Source: an uncultured Pseudacidovorax sp.
Lineage (GTDB): Bacteria; Pseudomonadota; Gammaproteobacteria; Burkholderiales; Burkholderiaceae_C
Direction of reading: 5' to 3'
Assembly (NCBI RefSeq): GCF_913773995.1
Contig: NZ_CAJYES010000181.1
Span: forward strand, 1 to 35,037
DNA length: 35,037 nt
The notes beneath the pieces were generated by a model. It saw nothing but the letters and a program-made list of their open reading frames with translations. It did no database searches and had not been told where the DNA came from. The position numbers and the translations under genes are program-made. How positions within the stretch are numbered: the stretch's first letter is position 1; each line of letters begins with the position of its first letter. Shown piece after piece: positions 1 through 8,102 of the stretch.

Positions 1-482
1 TGGAGCCGGTGCTGATGCTGGAGGACGAGCTGTGCGTGCTGACGGCAGGCCCAGCCCCGCGCGCCGGCAAGGGGCCGTTGCGCTGGGCCGACCTGCGCGA
101 TGCCGCATGGATGGCGCCGCCGCGCGACACGCTGGTGCGGCAGGCGTTCATGACGGCCTTTCTGAACGATGCCGTCGCGCCGCCAGCGCCGGTGATCGAA
201 GTCATGTCCTCCGTGACCATGGGAGCGCTGCTGCGCGCGGATCCCGCCCTGATGTGCGCCGTGCGGCGCGAGCACGCCGCGGACGAACTGGCGCGTGGCG
301 GCGTGCGCCGGGTGGAGGTCGAGCCCCGCGTTCCGTTGCCATCCTTCGGCCTGTTCCTGCGGCGGGACGCGCTGCCGCATCCGCCGATTCTCACGGCCTT
401 CGCCGACGCCCTGCGCCGCGTGGCGAGTCCGCCGCCGGTCCGCTCTCGAATCTCACGCCGACAAAGAATTTCGCCGAAGTGA
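1..482 (+). CDS. LysR-family transcriptional regulator, C-terminal part (5' end outside window)
   Basis: The frame is open from the left edge (first full codon at base 3) and ends in TGA at 480-482. The visible 159 residues look like the second half of a LysR substrate-binding domain. There is a strand-turn segment (EDELCVLTAGPAP), a region on effector-domain switching (VIEVMSSVTMGALLRADPAL) and the usual closing helix (PILTAFADALRRVA). The helix-turn-helix lies upstream of the window. The last 18 or so residues are basic and probably form an unstructured tail. The target genes cannot be known because the divergent neighbour is not visible. Family assignment rests on pattern recognition of the effector domain only. 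Confidence 0.75.
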   Translation, partial: EPVLMLEDELCVLTAGPAPRAGKGPLRWADLRDAAWMAPPRDTLVRQAFMTAFLNDAVAPPAPVIEVMSSVTMGALLRADPALMCAVRREHAADELARGGVRRVEVEPRVPLPSFGLFLRRDALPHPPILTAFADALRRVASPPPVRSRISRRQRISPK

Positions 483-683
483 CAAACGGTAGCTTTTAGA
501 ATCCTTGCGCCTTTCGGCAGGTCGAACGCCCGAGCGCCCGACGCGCTGTGACGCCAATGCGGCCTCGGCGGGCACGAAGATCGCTTGGGCGCGGACTTGG
601 GCGTCCGCATACACAGGCCCGGCGCCCGCGAACTTCCCACATTGCGTCAGGCCCCCGTCACATCGTGAGAGGACATTTGAGTC

Positions 684-794
684 ATGGACCACAAGCAGTA
701 CACGGCTCGGCGGAGGGCAGACCGCATCGGCAAGACCATCCTGGCCGTGCTTGCCGTCTGTTTGGTGCTGGTGATCGTCGTGCGGATGGCGTGA
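684..794 (+). CDS. 36-residue single-pass membrane microprotein
   Basis: This short frame starts at ATG 684 with a purine-rich GAGAGGA at 666-672, 11 bases upstream, which is a slightly long spacing. The first 17 residues are strongly basic (KQYTARRRADRIGK). The remainder is one hydrophobic helix (TILAVLAVCLVLVIVV) ending in RMA, so an N-in single-pass inner-membrane peptide is expected. No family is recognised. It stands alone between the LysR tail and tRNA-Arg. Support is the basic-then-hydrophobic order and the ribosome binding site; chance remains possible for a frame this short. Confidence 0.5.
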   Translation: MDHKQYTARRRADRIGKTILAVLAVCLVLVIVVRMA

Positions 795-925
795 CCGCGC
801 GCCCGGCAACGAGGCCGACCAAACGCGCCCGGCGGCCCCCCTCACTGCCCTAGAATGCCCGGCTGCGCAGGCAGCCATGCCGCCGCTCTTCATGGGGTTT
901 GCGGCAGACGCGCTGTCCTTCTTCA

Positions 926-1002
926 CTGCCCGTAGCTCAACTGGATAGAGCAGCTGCCTTCTAAGCAGCAGGTCGGGGGTTCGAGCCCCTCCGGGCAGGC
1001 CA
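926..1002 (+). tRNA. tRNA-Arg (anticodon TCT)
   Basis: The cloverleaf can be drawn by eye. The acceptor stem CTGCCCG (926-932) pairs with CGGGCAG (992-998). The D arm contains GCTC/GAGC. The anticodon stem GCTGC/GCAGC encloses the loop CTTCTAA with anticodon TCT. The T arm GGGGG-TTCGAGC-CCCTC spans 975-991. Discriminator G is at 999 and an encoded CCA at 1000-1002. It reads AGA codons. It sits at the left edge of the accessory region, but no integrase or repeat of its 3' end was found nearby. Confidence 0.95.
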
Positions 1003-1356
1003 TCCAACAAAGTCAGGATGTGGCCCGTCAGGGCCCGCGTCCATGGATTTCCCACCCCAGGACCTCCCCGCAGACCCCACGTCGATGCCGGCGGGCCCGC
1101 CGTTGAAGTGGCCGTCCGGAACTGGACCGAGCGCTGATCCAACCCGTGCGCAACGACCGAAAAATAACTCCCCTACATCCCTTGCAACAAATAATCAGGA
1201 ATTTCTTCTCCTGTTCCGCAAGATATTGAGGTAATTTCAAAGATATCACCTGATCCGAGAATCAATCGGCGATTTTCGACCTCTCTTTCTCTCCCGCATT
1301 GACCCTGCGCGTCGCTGCTCTTACTCTTGCGCGGCTTATTAAAAAAGAGAGGTTGA
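1003..1356. other. Gap between tRNA-Arg and the metalloprotease gene
   Basis: No convincing gene is present. From about 1140 the base composition becomes clearly AT-richer than the flanking DNA, as expected for a promoter region of the downstream lipoprotein gene. A 6-base inverted repeat, ATCAGG (1197-1202 region) and CCTGAT (about 1249-1254), flanks an AT-rich stretch. It could be an operator, but this is weak. A purine-rich GAGAGG at 1347-1352 is the ribosome binding site of the next gene. Confidence 0.4.
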
Positions 1357-2995
1357 ATGTCTGGTCGATGCTTGCGCCCAGTTCTTTTGGGCTTTGCGGT
1401 GCTCCTGGTTTCCTGTGGCGGCGGCGGCGGCGGGGGCGGCAGTGGCGCCGTCCTTCCAATTTCAGGTTCGGGAAACAGCGCCAGCAGTGGCACCGCGAGC
1501 GGCAGTTCCGCCTCGACAGCGACCACTGCGATGCTCACGGGACGCATCACCTTCGACTCGGTTCCCAGTACGGGCGGCGCGCTCAACTATGCGGCAACGG
1601 TGATCAAGCCGGTACGTGGCGCCGCACTCGACGTCGTCGACGCTGTCGGAACGGTCAAAGCCTCCACCGTCACGGACGCGGATGGCCGGTATTCCGTGTC
1701 GATTCCTACAGGGACCACGCTTGCCGTCCGTGTGAGGGCGCAGCTTCTTCATAGCGGCGCCGATGGCGCCTGGGATGTCACCGTGCGGGACAATACGCAA
1801 TCGAATGGCCTCTATGGCATGCAGGGCGGCTATTTTGTGGCGACGACCTCTGCGGTCACCCAGGATCTTCGTGCGCCAACCGGTTGGACGAATACCTCGT
1901 ATGGCGCAGAACGGGTGGCAGCACCGTTTGCATTGCTGGACGCTGTCTACACGGCGCAAACCAAAATTCTGTCGGTGGCCCCGGGCGCTTCTTTTCCCGC
2001 TTTGAGGGTTTTTTGGAGCCCGAATAATCGGCCCGCGGCGGGCAGCGTCTCGCTCGGTCAGATCGGAACCTCCTATTTCACCGATGAAACTTCCTCTGGG
2101 GGCACCAAGAGCATTTATATTCTGGGCAGCGAGAACGTCGACACCGACGAATACGACAGCACTGTCGTCACGCACGAGTGGGGTCATTACTACCAGTCCG
2201 CGTTCTCGCGCGACGATTCCCCTGGTGGCGCGCACAGCCTGGGCAAGCTGCTCGACCGGCGGCTTGCCTTTTCGGAAGGCTGGGGCAACGCATGGTCCGG
2301 CATTGCGCACAAAAATCTATTCGGATTCCGCAGGCGTGCAACAGGCACAGGGTTTCGCATTCGACGTGAGCACGCCAGCGTCAAGCGCCGCGGGCTGGAT
2401 CAGCGAAACAACCGTTCAGTCCGTCCTGTGGAATCTCAACGCAAGCACAGGGTTCGCGCCGATCCACAAGGCCATGACGGGTCTGGCGAGCACGCCAGCC
2501 GTCACATCGATTCACGCCTTCGCTGCGGCCTTTCAGGCCGTGGCGTCAGCGACGGACATCTCGGCATTGAACAGCCTGCTGGCGGCACAGGGCATCACGC
2601 CGCCCAGCGACGCCTTCGCTGCCAACGAGGTCAACGACGGCGGACTCGGCGCCTTTGCCTTGCCGCTCTACACAACGGTCAGCGTCGGAACGCCGCAGCA
2701 GGTGTGCGTGACCAATCAGGCCGACCCGAACCGAAACAACAACAAACTGGGCACCCATGCCTATCTGAAGCTTGCCGTTTCCCAGGCGCGCAACTACACC
2801 GTTTCCATCAGCGGACCGGCGACATCGGATCCGGATGTGGCCGTCTATCAGCGACGGATCGTGGGTGGCGCCTGGAACGCCAAGCAAGGCACCGAGTCGG
2901 CAACGTTCCCGCTGGCAGTGGGGCCGGCCGTGTTGGTGATCAACGACTACGAAGAATCCTCCGCCAACACCTGCTTCACGGTCACCGTCAACTGA
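1357..2995 (+). pseudogene. Secreted lipoprotein zinc metalloprotease (HEWGH), frameshifted near 2311-2317
   Basis: The start is ATG 1357, with GAGAGG 4 bases upstream. A type II signal peptide ends in lipobox LVSC (Cys20), followed by eight glycines and a Ser/Thr linker. Residues about 60-115 resemble a carboxypeptidase-regulatory-like beta domain (VTDADGRYSVSIPTG). The catalytic motif HEWGH is at residues 273-277. SEGWGNAW follows 30 residues later with Glu307 as likely third zinc ligand, a gluzincin-type arrangement. Up to about base 2316 the sense lies in one frame. From about 2318 the credible sequence (YSDSAGVQQAQGF and onward to TCFTVTVN) is in the +1 frame and stops at 2993-2995. One extra base near the A5 run 2311-2315 explains this. 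Unshifted translation would continue as nonsense to 3060. Restored length is about 545 residues. Sequencing error is possible; no exact peptidase family is assigned. Confidence 0.7.
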
Positions 2996-3008
2996 AAAGA
3001 ATATTCGT

Positions 3009-3509
3009 ATGCGCAAGCCTTTTGAATTCGGCCATCTGCCCGTTTTGGTCACCGCATTGATGCTCGCCAATAACGCGGGCGCCGAGCCGCCGGCACCTGT
3101 TCCCGCACGCCAGTGGATTACAGCGCCGAGCAAACCGAACGGCTCCGGAATTCGTCTGCAATACAGCGTCGACGCCACACCTTCGCCCAATCAGGCAATT
3201 CCCGTGATCCTGGTCTTCGCCGGTTTACAGGAACCGGGCGCCACCGTAGAACTGCAGGCCGAATCAGGCTTGGCAGTCAGTACTTCGGCGATGGCCTGGA
3301 CGCTTCCGTTGGGAGAGTCTTCATGGCCCGTGACCGTCACTCCGGGAGCACAGGGAACCTTCTACCTTAACGTATTCACCAGGCAACGAGGCGCCAGTTC
3401 GGCAACGTCCATTCCTATTCAGGTCGGGCCGGTCAAGGCCTTGCCTTCGGCCGCCAACCTCAAAGAACTCCCGAGCCGGGAGAAATTGATCCTGATGCCC
3501 GCCAAATAG
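3009..3509 (+). CDS. Small secreted beta-rich protein next to the metalloprotease
   Basis: This 166-residue protein begins 13 bases after the metalloprotease stop, so the two are probably co-transcribed. A Sec signal peptide is visible (basic MRK start, hydrophobic core LPVLVTALMLA, likely cleavage after NNAGA). The mature part alternates short hydrophobic strands with Ser/Thr/Gly turns (for example AIPVILVFAGL and GTFYLNVFTRQ). This suggests a single immunoglobulin-like beta-sandwich and a periplasmic or secreted location. There are no cysteines and no catalytic motif. The family is not recognised. Its position suggests a partner, substrate or inhibitor of the protease, but that is inference. 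The Shine-Dalgarno sequence is weak (AAAAG). Confidence 0.7.
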   Translation: MRKPFEFGHLPVLVTALMLANNAGAEPPAPVPARQWITAPSKPNGSGIRLQYSVDATPSPNQAIPVILVFAGLQEPGATVELQAESGLAVSTSAMAWTLPLGESSWPVTVTPGAQGTFYLNVFTRQRGASSATSIPIQVGPVKALPSAANLKELPSREKLILMPAK

Positions 3510-3521
3510 CGGCGCATCGCG

Positions 3522-3884
3522 CTAGCCAATTCCCGTCCGCAAGTGATAGACCCAAAAACAGACGGTAAGGATCAGCACAAGCTTGACCAGCATGCCCCAT
3601 GAGGCCGGGCGGTCGAGCGAGTAGCGACAGGCCGATCGCCAGGCGCCGACCGCGCACCACAGGCAGATCGCCATGTTCACGAAGACCAGGAGGTAGAGCC
3701 CACGCAGGTGCGCAAAGAGAGGCCCCACTCCTGATCGAGGCTGCCAGGCGCTCGCCCAGCGGAACACCACCAGTCCGCCCAGCGCGGCGAGCACACCCAC
3801 CAGTGCGCCATTGATACCGCCGGCCATCCATAGCGGCAGGCGACCTGCCCAATGGAGCCTCGCATAAGAATTCAGCGCTTCCAT
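3522..3884 (-). CDS. Small three-helix inner-membrane protein, unknown function
   Basis: The start chosen is ATG 3882-3884, because AGGGAG lies 6 bases upstream on the minus strand; a start 23 codons earlier has no such site. The product is 120 residues with three hydrophobic segments: about residues 18-43 (from LWMAGGINGALVG), 62-84 (from LRGLYLLVFVNMAICL) and 96-115 (from WGMLVKLVLILTVCF). Charged loops such as RWASAWQPRSG lie between. It is convergent with the small secreted-protein gene, the stops being about 12 bases apart. No family is recognised and no motif suggests an activity. Confidence 0.65.
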   Translation of the reverse strand: MEALNSYARLHWAGRLPLWMAGGINGALVGVLAALGGLVVFRWASAWQPRSGVGPLFAHLRGLYLLVFVNMAICLWCAVGAWRSACRYSLDRPASWGMLVKLVLILTVCFWVYHLRTGIG

Positions 3885-4296
3885 GGCGCACTCCCTGACC
3901 CAGCCGTTTTGGCTCTGGAGACCAGTGTGTTCGCTCCCTTGCCGCAATGTCAATGAAGTTCTGGTTTAGGGGATTTGAAGCAAAAAAGCTGCAATTGTTG
4001 ATGGGTGCTTTTTTCTCGTTGCGACTGCCTCGTTCGGCACTGCGGCAAATTCAATACCCGTCACACTGCGGCCGCGTCCGCATCCCAGCGATTGACGCGC
4101 GAGTCACTCGACAAGGCGCCAGACAGTCAAAATTGAAAAAACTTTCTTTCTCTTTGGCACGAATAAATCCACAATCGACGTGACGATTTTTACGTATTGA
4201 ACTCACCATCCTTCAAAAATGGGATTTCTCCTGCGTCCTTCTCCGTCGACCATGCCGGCTCCGCGCATGTGCGCATAAAAACTTGAAAAGGACGAA
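3885..4296. other. AT-richer gap upstream of the poly-G lipoprotein gene
   Basis: No gene is supported. The stretch is noticeably AT-richer than its neighbours and should hold divergent promoters for the minus-strand membrane protein and the plus-strand lipoprotein. A perfect 8-base inverted repeat AAAAAAGC (3982-3989) / GCTTTTTT (4007-4014) could form a hairpin with an A-rich 5' arm and U-rich 3' arm; it might be a weak terminator in either direction. The ribosome binding site AAAAGGA of the next gene lies at 4286-4292. Confidence 0.4.
3982..4014. repeat. Perfect 8-bp inverted repeat, possible weak bidirectional terminator
   Basis: AAAAAAGC at 3982-3989 is the exact reverse complement of GCTTTTTT at 4007-4014, with a 17-base loop. 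A/U-rich stems of this kind can act as weak terminators on either strand, but no gene end lies close by: the nearest gene on either side starts rather than stops here. The function is unproven. Confidence 0.3.
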
Positions 4297-6380
4297 ATGA
4301 ATATGGTCTGGAATCGTTGCTGGCTGCCTGTGCTCGTGGGAACAAGCCTGGGACTGGGCGCCTGTGGCGGGGGGGGGGGAGCGGTGGCGCATTCTTCCCG
4401 CTCGCCGCTTCGAGCACACCCGCGGCCAGCCCGGCGCCGGCACCGGCCCCTTCGCCAGCGACCGGCAGCCTGGCAGGCGTTGCCGCGACCGGTGCACCGC
4501 TGGCCAATGCCACCATCACCGTGATCGACCAGCGCGGCGTCGCAGTCTGCGCCACCACCACGGACAGCCTGGGCCGCTATGCCTGCTCGCTGCCCACGGA
4601 CACGAAGGCGCCGCTGGTAGTGAAGGCCACCAGCGACGATGCCGTCTACTACAGCGCCATCGGCACGGCCGGCGGCACGGCCAATGTGAGCCCCCTCACC
4701 ACCGTGGTGGTCTCCCGCCTCACCCCGGACGGCAACCCGGCGAGCATCGAGGGGCTGATCCAGACTTCGCCGAACGCCGCTTCGGCGGATGCCATCTCGA
4801 AGCAGGTCAGTGCGCTCAACACAGCCCTGGCGCCGGTGCTCGCCGCGCTCGGCGTGCCCGCGTCGGACTTCCTCACCGGCACGTTCGCGGCCGATGGGTC
4901 GGGGCAGGACAAGCTGCTGGACACGCTCAACGTCACCGTGCGGCCCGATGGCAGCCAGGCCAACATCGACATCGCCATCAAGACGGCCGACGGCTCGACC
5001 GCCACGCTGCACTTCAGCAGCGCGGACACGGCGATCCCGTCCGCACCTTCGAACGTGGTCGTCGCCGCGGTTCCCGGCCCCACGGTCGTCGCGGACCTGA
5101 TGGCGCGGTTCACGAGCTGCTACGCCATGCCCCTGACCCAGCGCGTCTCCACGGCCGCCAGCGACACCAAGGATGCGACGGGCACGGCGACCGACGTGAG
5201 CGCGGCCCTGTGCAAGGCGCTGTTCCTCAACGACGACCCCTCGACCTTCTACAGCAACGGCAACTACGTCGGCCGCAACGCCAGCAACGCCGGTGCCTTC
5301 GCCAGCCTCTTCCGCGCGGGTGCCACGGGCGTGGTGTGGGACGCCGCCAACGTGGAGTTCTTCCGCGCCAACGGTGACATGGTGCTCAGCTACCGGAGCA
5401 CCGACACCAAGGGCAACGTCGCCTTCGACACCCTGCTTGCGCGCAACGTGTCCGGCGTGCTCAAGGTGGTGGGCAACGGCAACGCCTACAAGGCCACCGT
5501 CCAGCCCTACGAACAGTTCCGTGAGCTGGTCAACACGCCCGCCTACAGCCACTACGGGTCGGGCTACGACATCTCCATCCCGAACATCACGGACAGCAAT
5601 GGCGATCCCATCTTCACCAAGGCCGTGGTGACCGCGCCGTGGGGAGAGGCACTCACGCTGTATGCCAGCGCCGGCTATTCGTCCCTGCGCTTCAAGCTGA
5701 CCGACGGCACCATCAGCGGCACCTCGGCCTACCGGCTTCAGGGTGGCTACGACAACACGGCCACCGCGGGCAATCCGTCCGACAAGGAAAGCGGGCTGGT
5801 GTACGCCCCCACCCAGATGACCGACGCCCAGATGGCAGCCCTCGACAACCTGGGCGTGTGGACCATCGAGTTCTTCCATACCGACAAGGCGAAGTCGAAC
5901 GTCATTCAAACCACCCGGACGCTGACCCGGCCGCGCAGCATCAAGGAGCTGCGGCAACAGGCGCGCGTGTCGCTCACGAGCGGTATGCGCAGCGCGCTCG
6001 TCGGCGCCTCCGCCAAGGGCTACTTCACGTTCAGCGCGCCGGACTGGGTCGACTTCAGCACGGACGGCGGCGGCGCTGGCTGGAGCGTGCCCGACGGCGT
6101 GCTGCCGCCCACACAGCTGTCCGTCTTCGGCAAGGCCCCCTTCGGCAGCACCACCGCAGGCCAGTCGGGCGCGGGCTTCAACGACACGGCCAACATGCGC
6201 AGCACGGCGCGCAGTGTCGTCGTCTACTGCTCGGCGCAGACGCAGTCGGACAAGCACTGCGACAGCACGGACACGACCAAGTACGCCGCCAACGTCACGC
6301 TGAACACCTTCCTGCTCCAGTCGACCAACCGGAAGCAATCGGAAAGCAGCTACGCCGTGGGGCTCTACAAGCTCCAGTGA
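4297..6380 (+). CDS. Large lipoprotein with Gly tract; reading frame broken at an 11-G homopolymer
   Basis: The signal peptide starts at ATG 4297 (AAAAGGA 4 bases upstream) and ends in lipobox LGAC (Cys23). It is in one frame, while the body of about 665 residues is in another. The frames meet at an uninterrupted run of 11 G (4369-4379); 9 or 12 G would join them. After the tract come an Ala/Pro linker, a carboxypeptidase-regulatory-like beta domain (VAATGAPLANATITV, then DSLGRYACSLP) and a long Ser/Thr/Asp-rich body with scattered cysteines but no catalytic motif. The stop is at 6378-6380. As sequenced, translation from 4297 yields only a short out-of-frame peptide. A phase-variable outer-membrane lipoprotein is the attractive reading; a homopolymer sequencing error is the dull one. 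The function is unknown. Confidence 0.65.
4369..4379 (+). repeat. Poly-G tract (11 G) just after the lipobox codons
   Basis: There are eleven consecutive G residues between a GGC codon and AGC. The tract encodes the post-cysteine glycine tether of the lipoprotein that starts at 4297. A length of 9 or 12 puts the signal peptide in frame with the remaining 665 residues; 11 does not. Long mononucleotide tracts at the 5' end of surface-protein genes are the classical substrate for slipped-strand phase variation. Confidence 0.9.
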
Positions 6381-6876
6381 CCGCATGAGCGGGGCCGGCC
6401 ATCGAAGCGGGCCGGCCCGCACGCTCGGCGACGTGCGCGGCGTCGGCGTCAGTGTCGGCAAAAAAAGACCTGCGCGAAGCAGGTCGAAGAGGTTGCCAGG
6501 GAAAGGAGGGAGGATTTCCAACGATCGGATGGCCAGAACCTCAGAAACCGCCACCCGAACAGCACAACCTCGGTCGGCATTTTCTCCACTAACCCGGCCG
6601 CCGGCATGGATTCGACCACACGCGACCTTGAAGTATGAAATTCTTCACATCGAGGCTCGGGTTTGGTGCATCCGTGCGCGAATTTCGATTAACCGCCACT
6701 GTCTTTTTCTGAAGATTCCGCCGAAATAGCCAGATTAGGTAAAACAGCCATTGCGCATGCTTTGTGCTTGCCGCCTGCATTGGTGCGTGCACCCGCAACT
6801 GGGCGGATGCACGCCGAGCGCCGGCGCGGATCAACCGCGTCGTGTGAACGACATCCCTGCAGCAAAGAGAAAGATC
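6381..6876. other. Gap after the large lipoprotein gene; holds two hairpins
   Basis: No protein gene is convincing here. Just after the lipoprotein stop there is a 9-bp GC-only hairpin (6392-6400 with 6410-6418) lacking a U-run, perhaps slowing plus-strand transcription. At 6460-6485 there is a clear minus-strand terminator (separate entry). The part from about 6620 to 6760 is AT-richer and probably contains promoter DNA for the small gene at 6877. Confidence 0.4.
6460..6485 (-). terminator. Strong intrinsic terminator facing left, with no annotated gene feeding it
   Basis: On the minus strand GACCTGC (6485-6479) pairs with GCAGGTC (6473-6467) around a 5-base loop. Seven U follow, from A 6460-6466 on the plus strand. 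This is a textbook rho-independent terminator that can work only for leftward transcription. No credible leftward gene precedes it; a 43-codon frame starting near 6595 on the minus strand (ATG with GGAG 3 bases upstream, opening MPTEVVLFGWRF) is the only local candidate and reads through the hairpin. A small RNA is the alternative. Confidence 0.75.
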
Positions 6877-7266
6877 ATGCGACCAGACGAGGCTATGGTG
6901 AGTTTCTTCCGCGGCACACCGCTGCGCTATCCGGAAATCTTTTCGCGGGCCATGGGCAGCCTGCTCGACTATGCGGGATCGCTCGCCGGGCGCGATTCGC
7001 TGTGCGTGGCCAAGATCGGGAATGCGCCGCTCGAGGCGCGGATGCGCAAATTCATCTTCCTGCGATTGGGCGTGGCGGCCGCATTGGCACTCGCCGCGCA
7101 ATGCTGCCGTCCCCTGGACGAGGAAACGGCGCTCCAGGTCGTGCTCAACGGCGCCTTCGCGCAGGAGGCGGCTTCGTTCGTGAGCGCCTTCGACGATCAG
7201 TACTACTTCCTGCTGTCCCGTCTGTCGGAGCTTGAGAAGGACTACCTGCGGCAACTGCTGGCCTGA
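6877..7266 (+). CDS. Hypothetical 129-residue protein
   Basis: ATG 6877 is preferred because a purine-rich AAAGAGAAAG lies just upstream. The frame is open further upstream (to 6751), but that part is Cys/Arg/Pro-rich and looks non-coding. The product is predicted mostly helical, with a moderately hydrophobic stretch (LRLGVAAALALAAQCC, about residues 65-80) and an acidic amphipathic C-terminus (LSRLSELEKDYLRQLL). The central segment is not clearly a membrane helix. No family is recognised. It stands alone between two AT-rich gaps in the accessory region. Codon choice and the clean C-terminal helix support a real gene. Confidence 0.5.
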   Translation: MRPDEAMVSFFRGTPLRYPEIFSRAMGSLLDYAGSLAGRDSLCVAKIGNAPLEARMRKFIFLRLGVAAALALAAQCCRPLDEETALQVVLNGAFAQEAASFVSAFDDQYYFLLSRLSELEKDYLRQLLA

Positions 7267-7784
7267 ACGCGCTCGCGTCGCCGCCGCGCAATGCATGGCG
7301 GCGGCGCGCCGGTCCTCTCGGTGCTGTCCTGTGGCCTCACCCCGGCGAGTTGCCCACGACTTTTGTGGATATCTCTGGGAAAAACAACGGCGCAGCCAGA
7401 AAAAGTCCTTCTGCGTCATTGGTTTGCTTACGCTGCCCATCAAATGAGCAGAATCACCTTCTCGGAAAACGATTCCCACCGACAGAATAAAGAGCAAATA
7501 TCTTCGACGCTGTCAAATCACAAAAAATAAAACCGACATATACAAAAATGCTTTCAATGACGAATCAAGCATCAAAGCATTCCTGATTCACCTTCATTGG
7601 ATAAAAAAAACAGAGAGCGCGCGGGGGAAAGTCCTCATGACTGTCGTCAATTACGCAGCAACCGATGAACAATTCTCTTGTTGTTCAGTAGGTCAGGGCT
7701 GTACAAGCGTTGTCGGCGCTTAAACTGCGAGTGCGGGCCCTGCCCCGCTCGGTTCGAAATAGATTGTTCAGGCAGATGTGCCAA
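7267..7784. other. Long AT-rich non-coding gap
   Basis: About 520 bases without a supported gene. It is the most AT-rich part of the window, with several A runs around 7520-7615. Short inverted repeats are visible: GAATCA (7562-7567) with TGATTC (7584-7589), and GAACAA (7667-7672) with TTGTTC (7681-7686). The second pair lies about 100 bases before the zinc-ribbon gene and could be a regulator site. Nothing firmer can be said. Confidence 0.4.
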
Positions 7785-8018
7785 ATGAGATTGATCAACT
7801 GTCACCGCTGCAGCACCCTCATGGCGGCCAATGCGCCGCGGTGCCCTCTTTGCGGCTGCCGCAACGAGGAACTGGAACAGGGTCGCCAGGAAAGGCGGCG
7901 CCTGTTCGTCATGTTGACGCTTCTTCTTCTGACCTACGCCCTCTTCCTTGCTTTCAAGCTCGAACTGATTTCCGCACAGGGAGTTCTAGACCTCGTGTCC
8001 ATCCTGCGCCAAGGCTAG
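7785..8018 (+). CDS. Small zinc-ribbon membrane protein, unknown function
   Basis: The protein of about 77 residues opens MRLINCHRC and has two CxxC knuckles (CHRC and CPLC, 14 residues apart by first Cys) that should bind one zinc ion. A charged linker (EELEQGRQERRR) and one membrane helix (LFVMLTLLLLTYALFLAF) follow, with about 18 more residues. A cytoplasmic zinc ribbon tethered to the inner membrane is the likely layout. The start is uncertain: ATG 7776, GTG 7731 and TTG 7710 are in frame and none has a good Shine-Dalgarno site. I chose the ATG nearest the conserved-looking part. A strong terminator follows at 8103-8127. The family is not identified. Confidence 0.6.
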   Translation: MRLINCHRCSTLMAANAPRCPLCGCRNEELEQGRQERRRLFVMLTLLLLTYALFLAFKLELISAQGVLDLVSILRQG

Positions 8019-8102
8019 TCTCGACCACCACCGCCGGCCCTGGCCTCCAGAGTTCGGATCCAAGCGTCTTTCCTCCCTGTATGTCTTAGCTTGGAATCCT
8101 TG

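Noticed and set aside
926-1002. tRNA-Arg as an attachment site of an integrated island covering 1-9.6 kb
   Set aside because: No integrase, no direct repeat of the tRNA 3' end and no mobility gene were seen up to 9.7 kb. Accessory character alone is not enough.
1426-1443. GGC/GGG-rich run after the lipobox of the metalloprotease as a second phase-variable tract
   Set aside because: It is a mixed GGC/GGG repeat, not a long homopolymer, and the frame is continuous through it; the break in that gene is 900 bases downstream.
4203-6554. A 783-codon open frame on the minus strand opposite the large lipoprotein gene
   Set aside because: Composition is Gly/Arg/Val/Ala-biased and without domains; the plus-strand body has normal Thr/Ser/Asp beta-protein composition and a carboxypeptidase-regulatory-like motif.
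6589-7497. A 302-codon minus-strand frame opposite the gene at 6877
   Set aside because: The protein is Arg/Gln/His-rich and shows no fold-like pattern. It was considered because the leftward terminator at 6460 needs a gene, but the first 100 codons cross AT-rich non-coding sequence.
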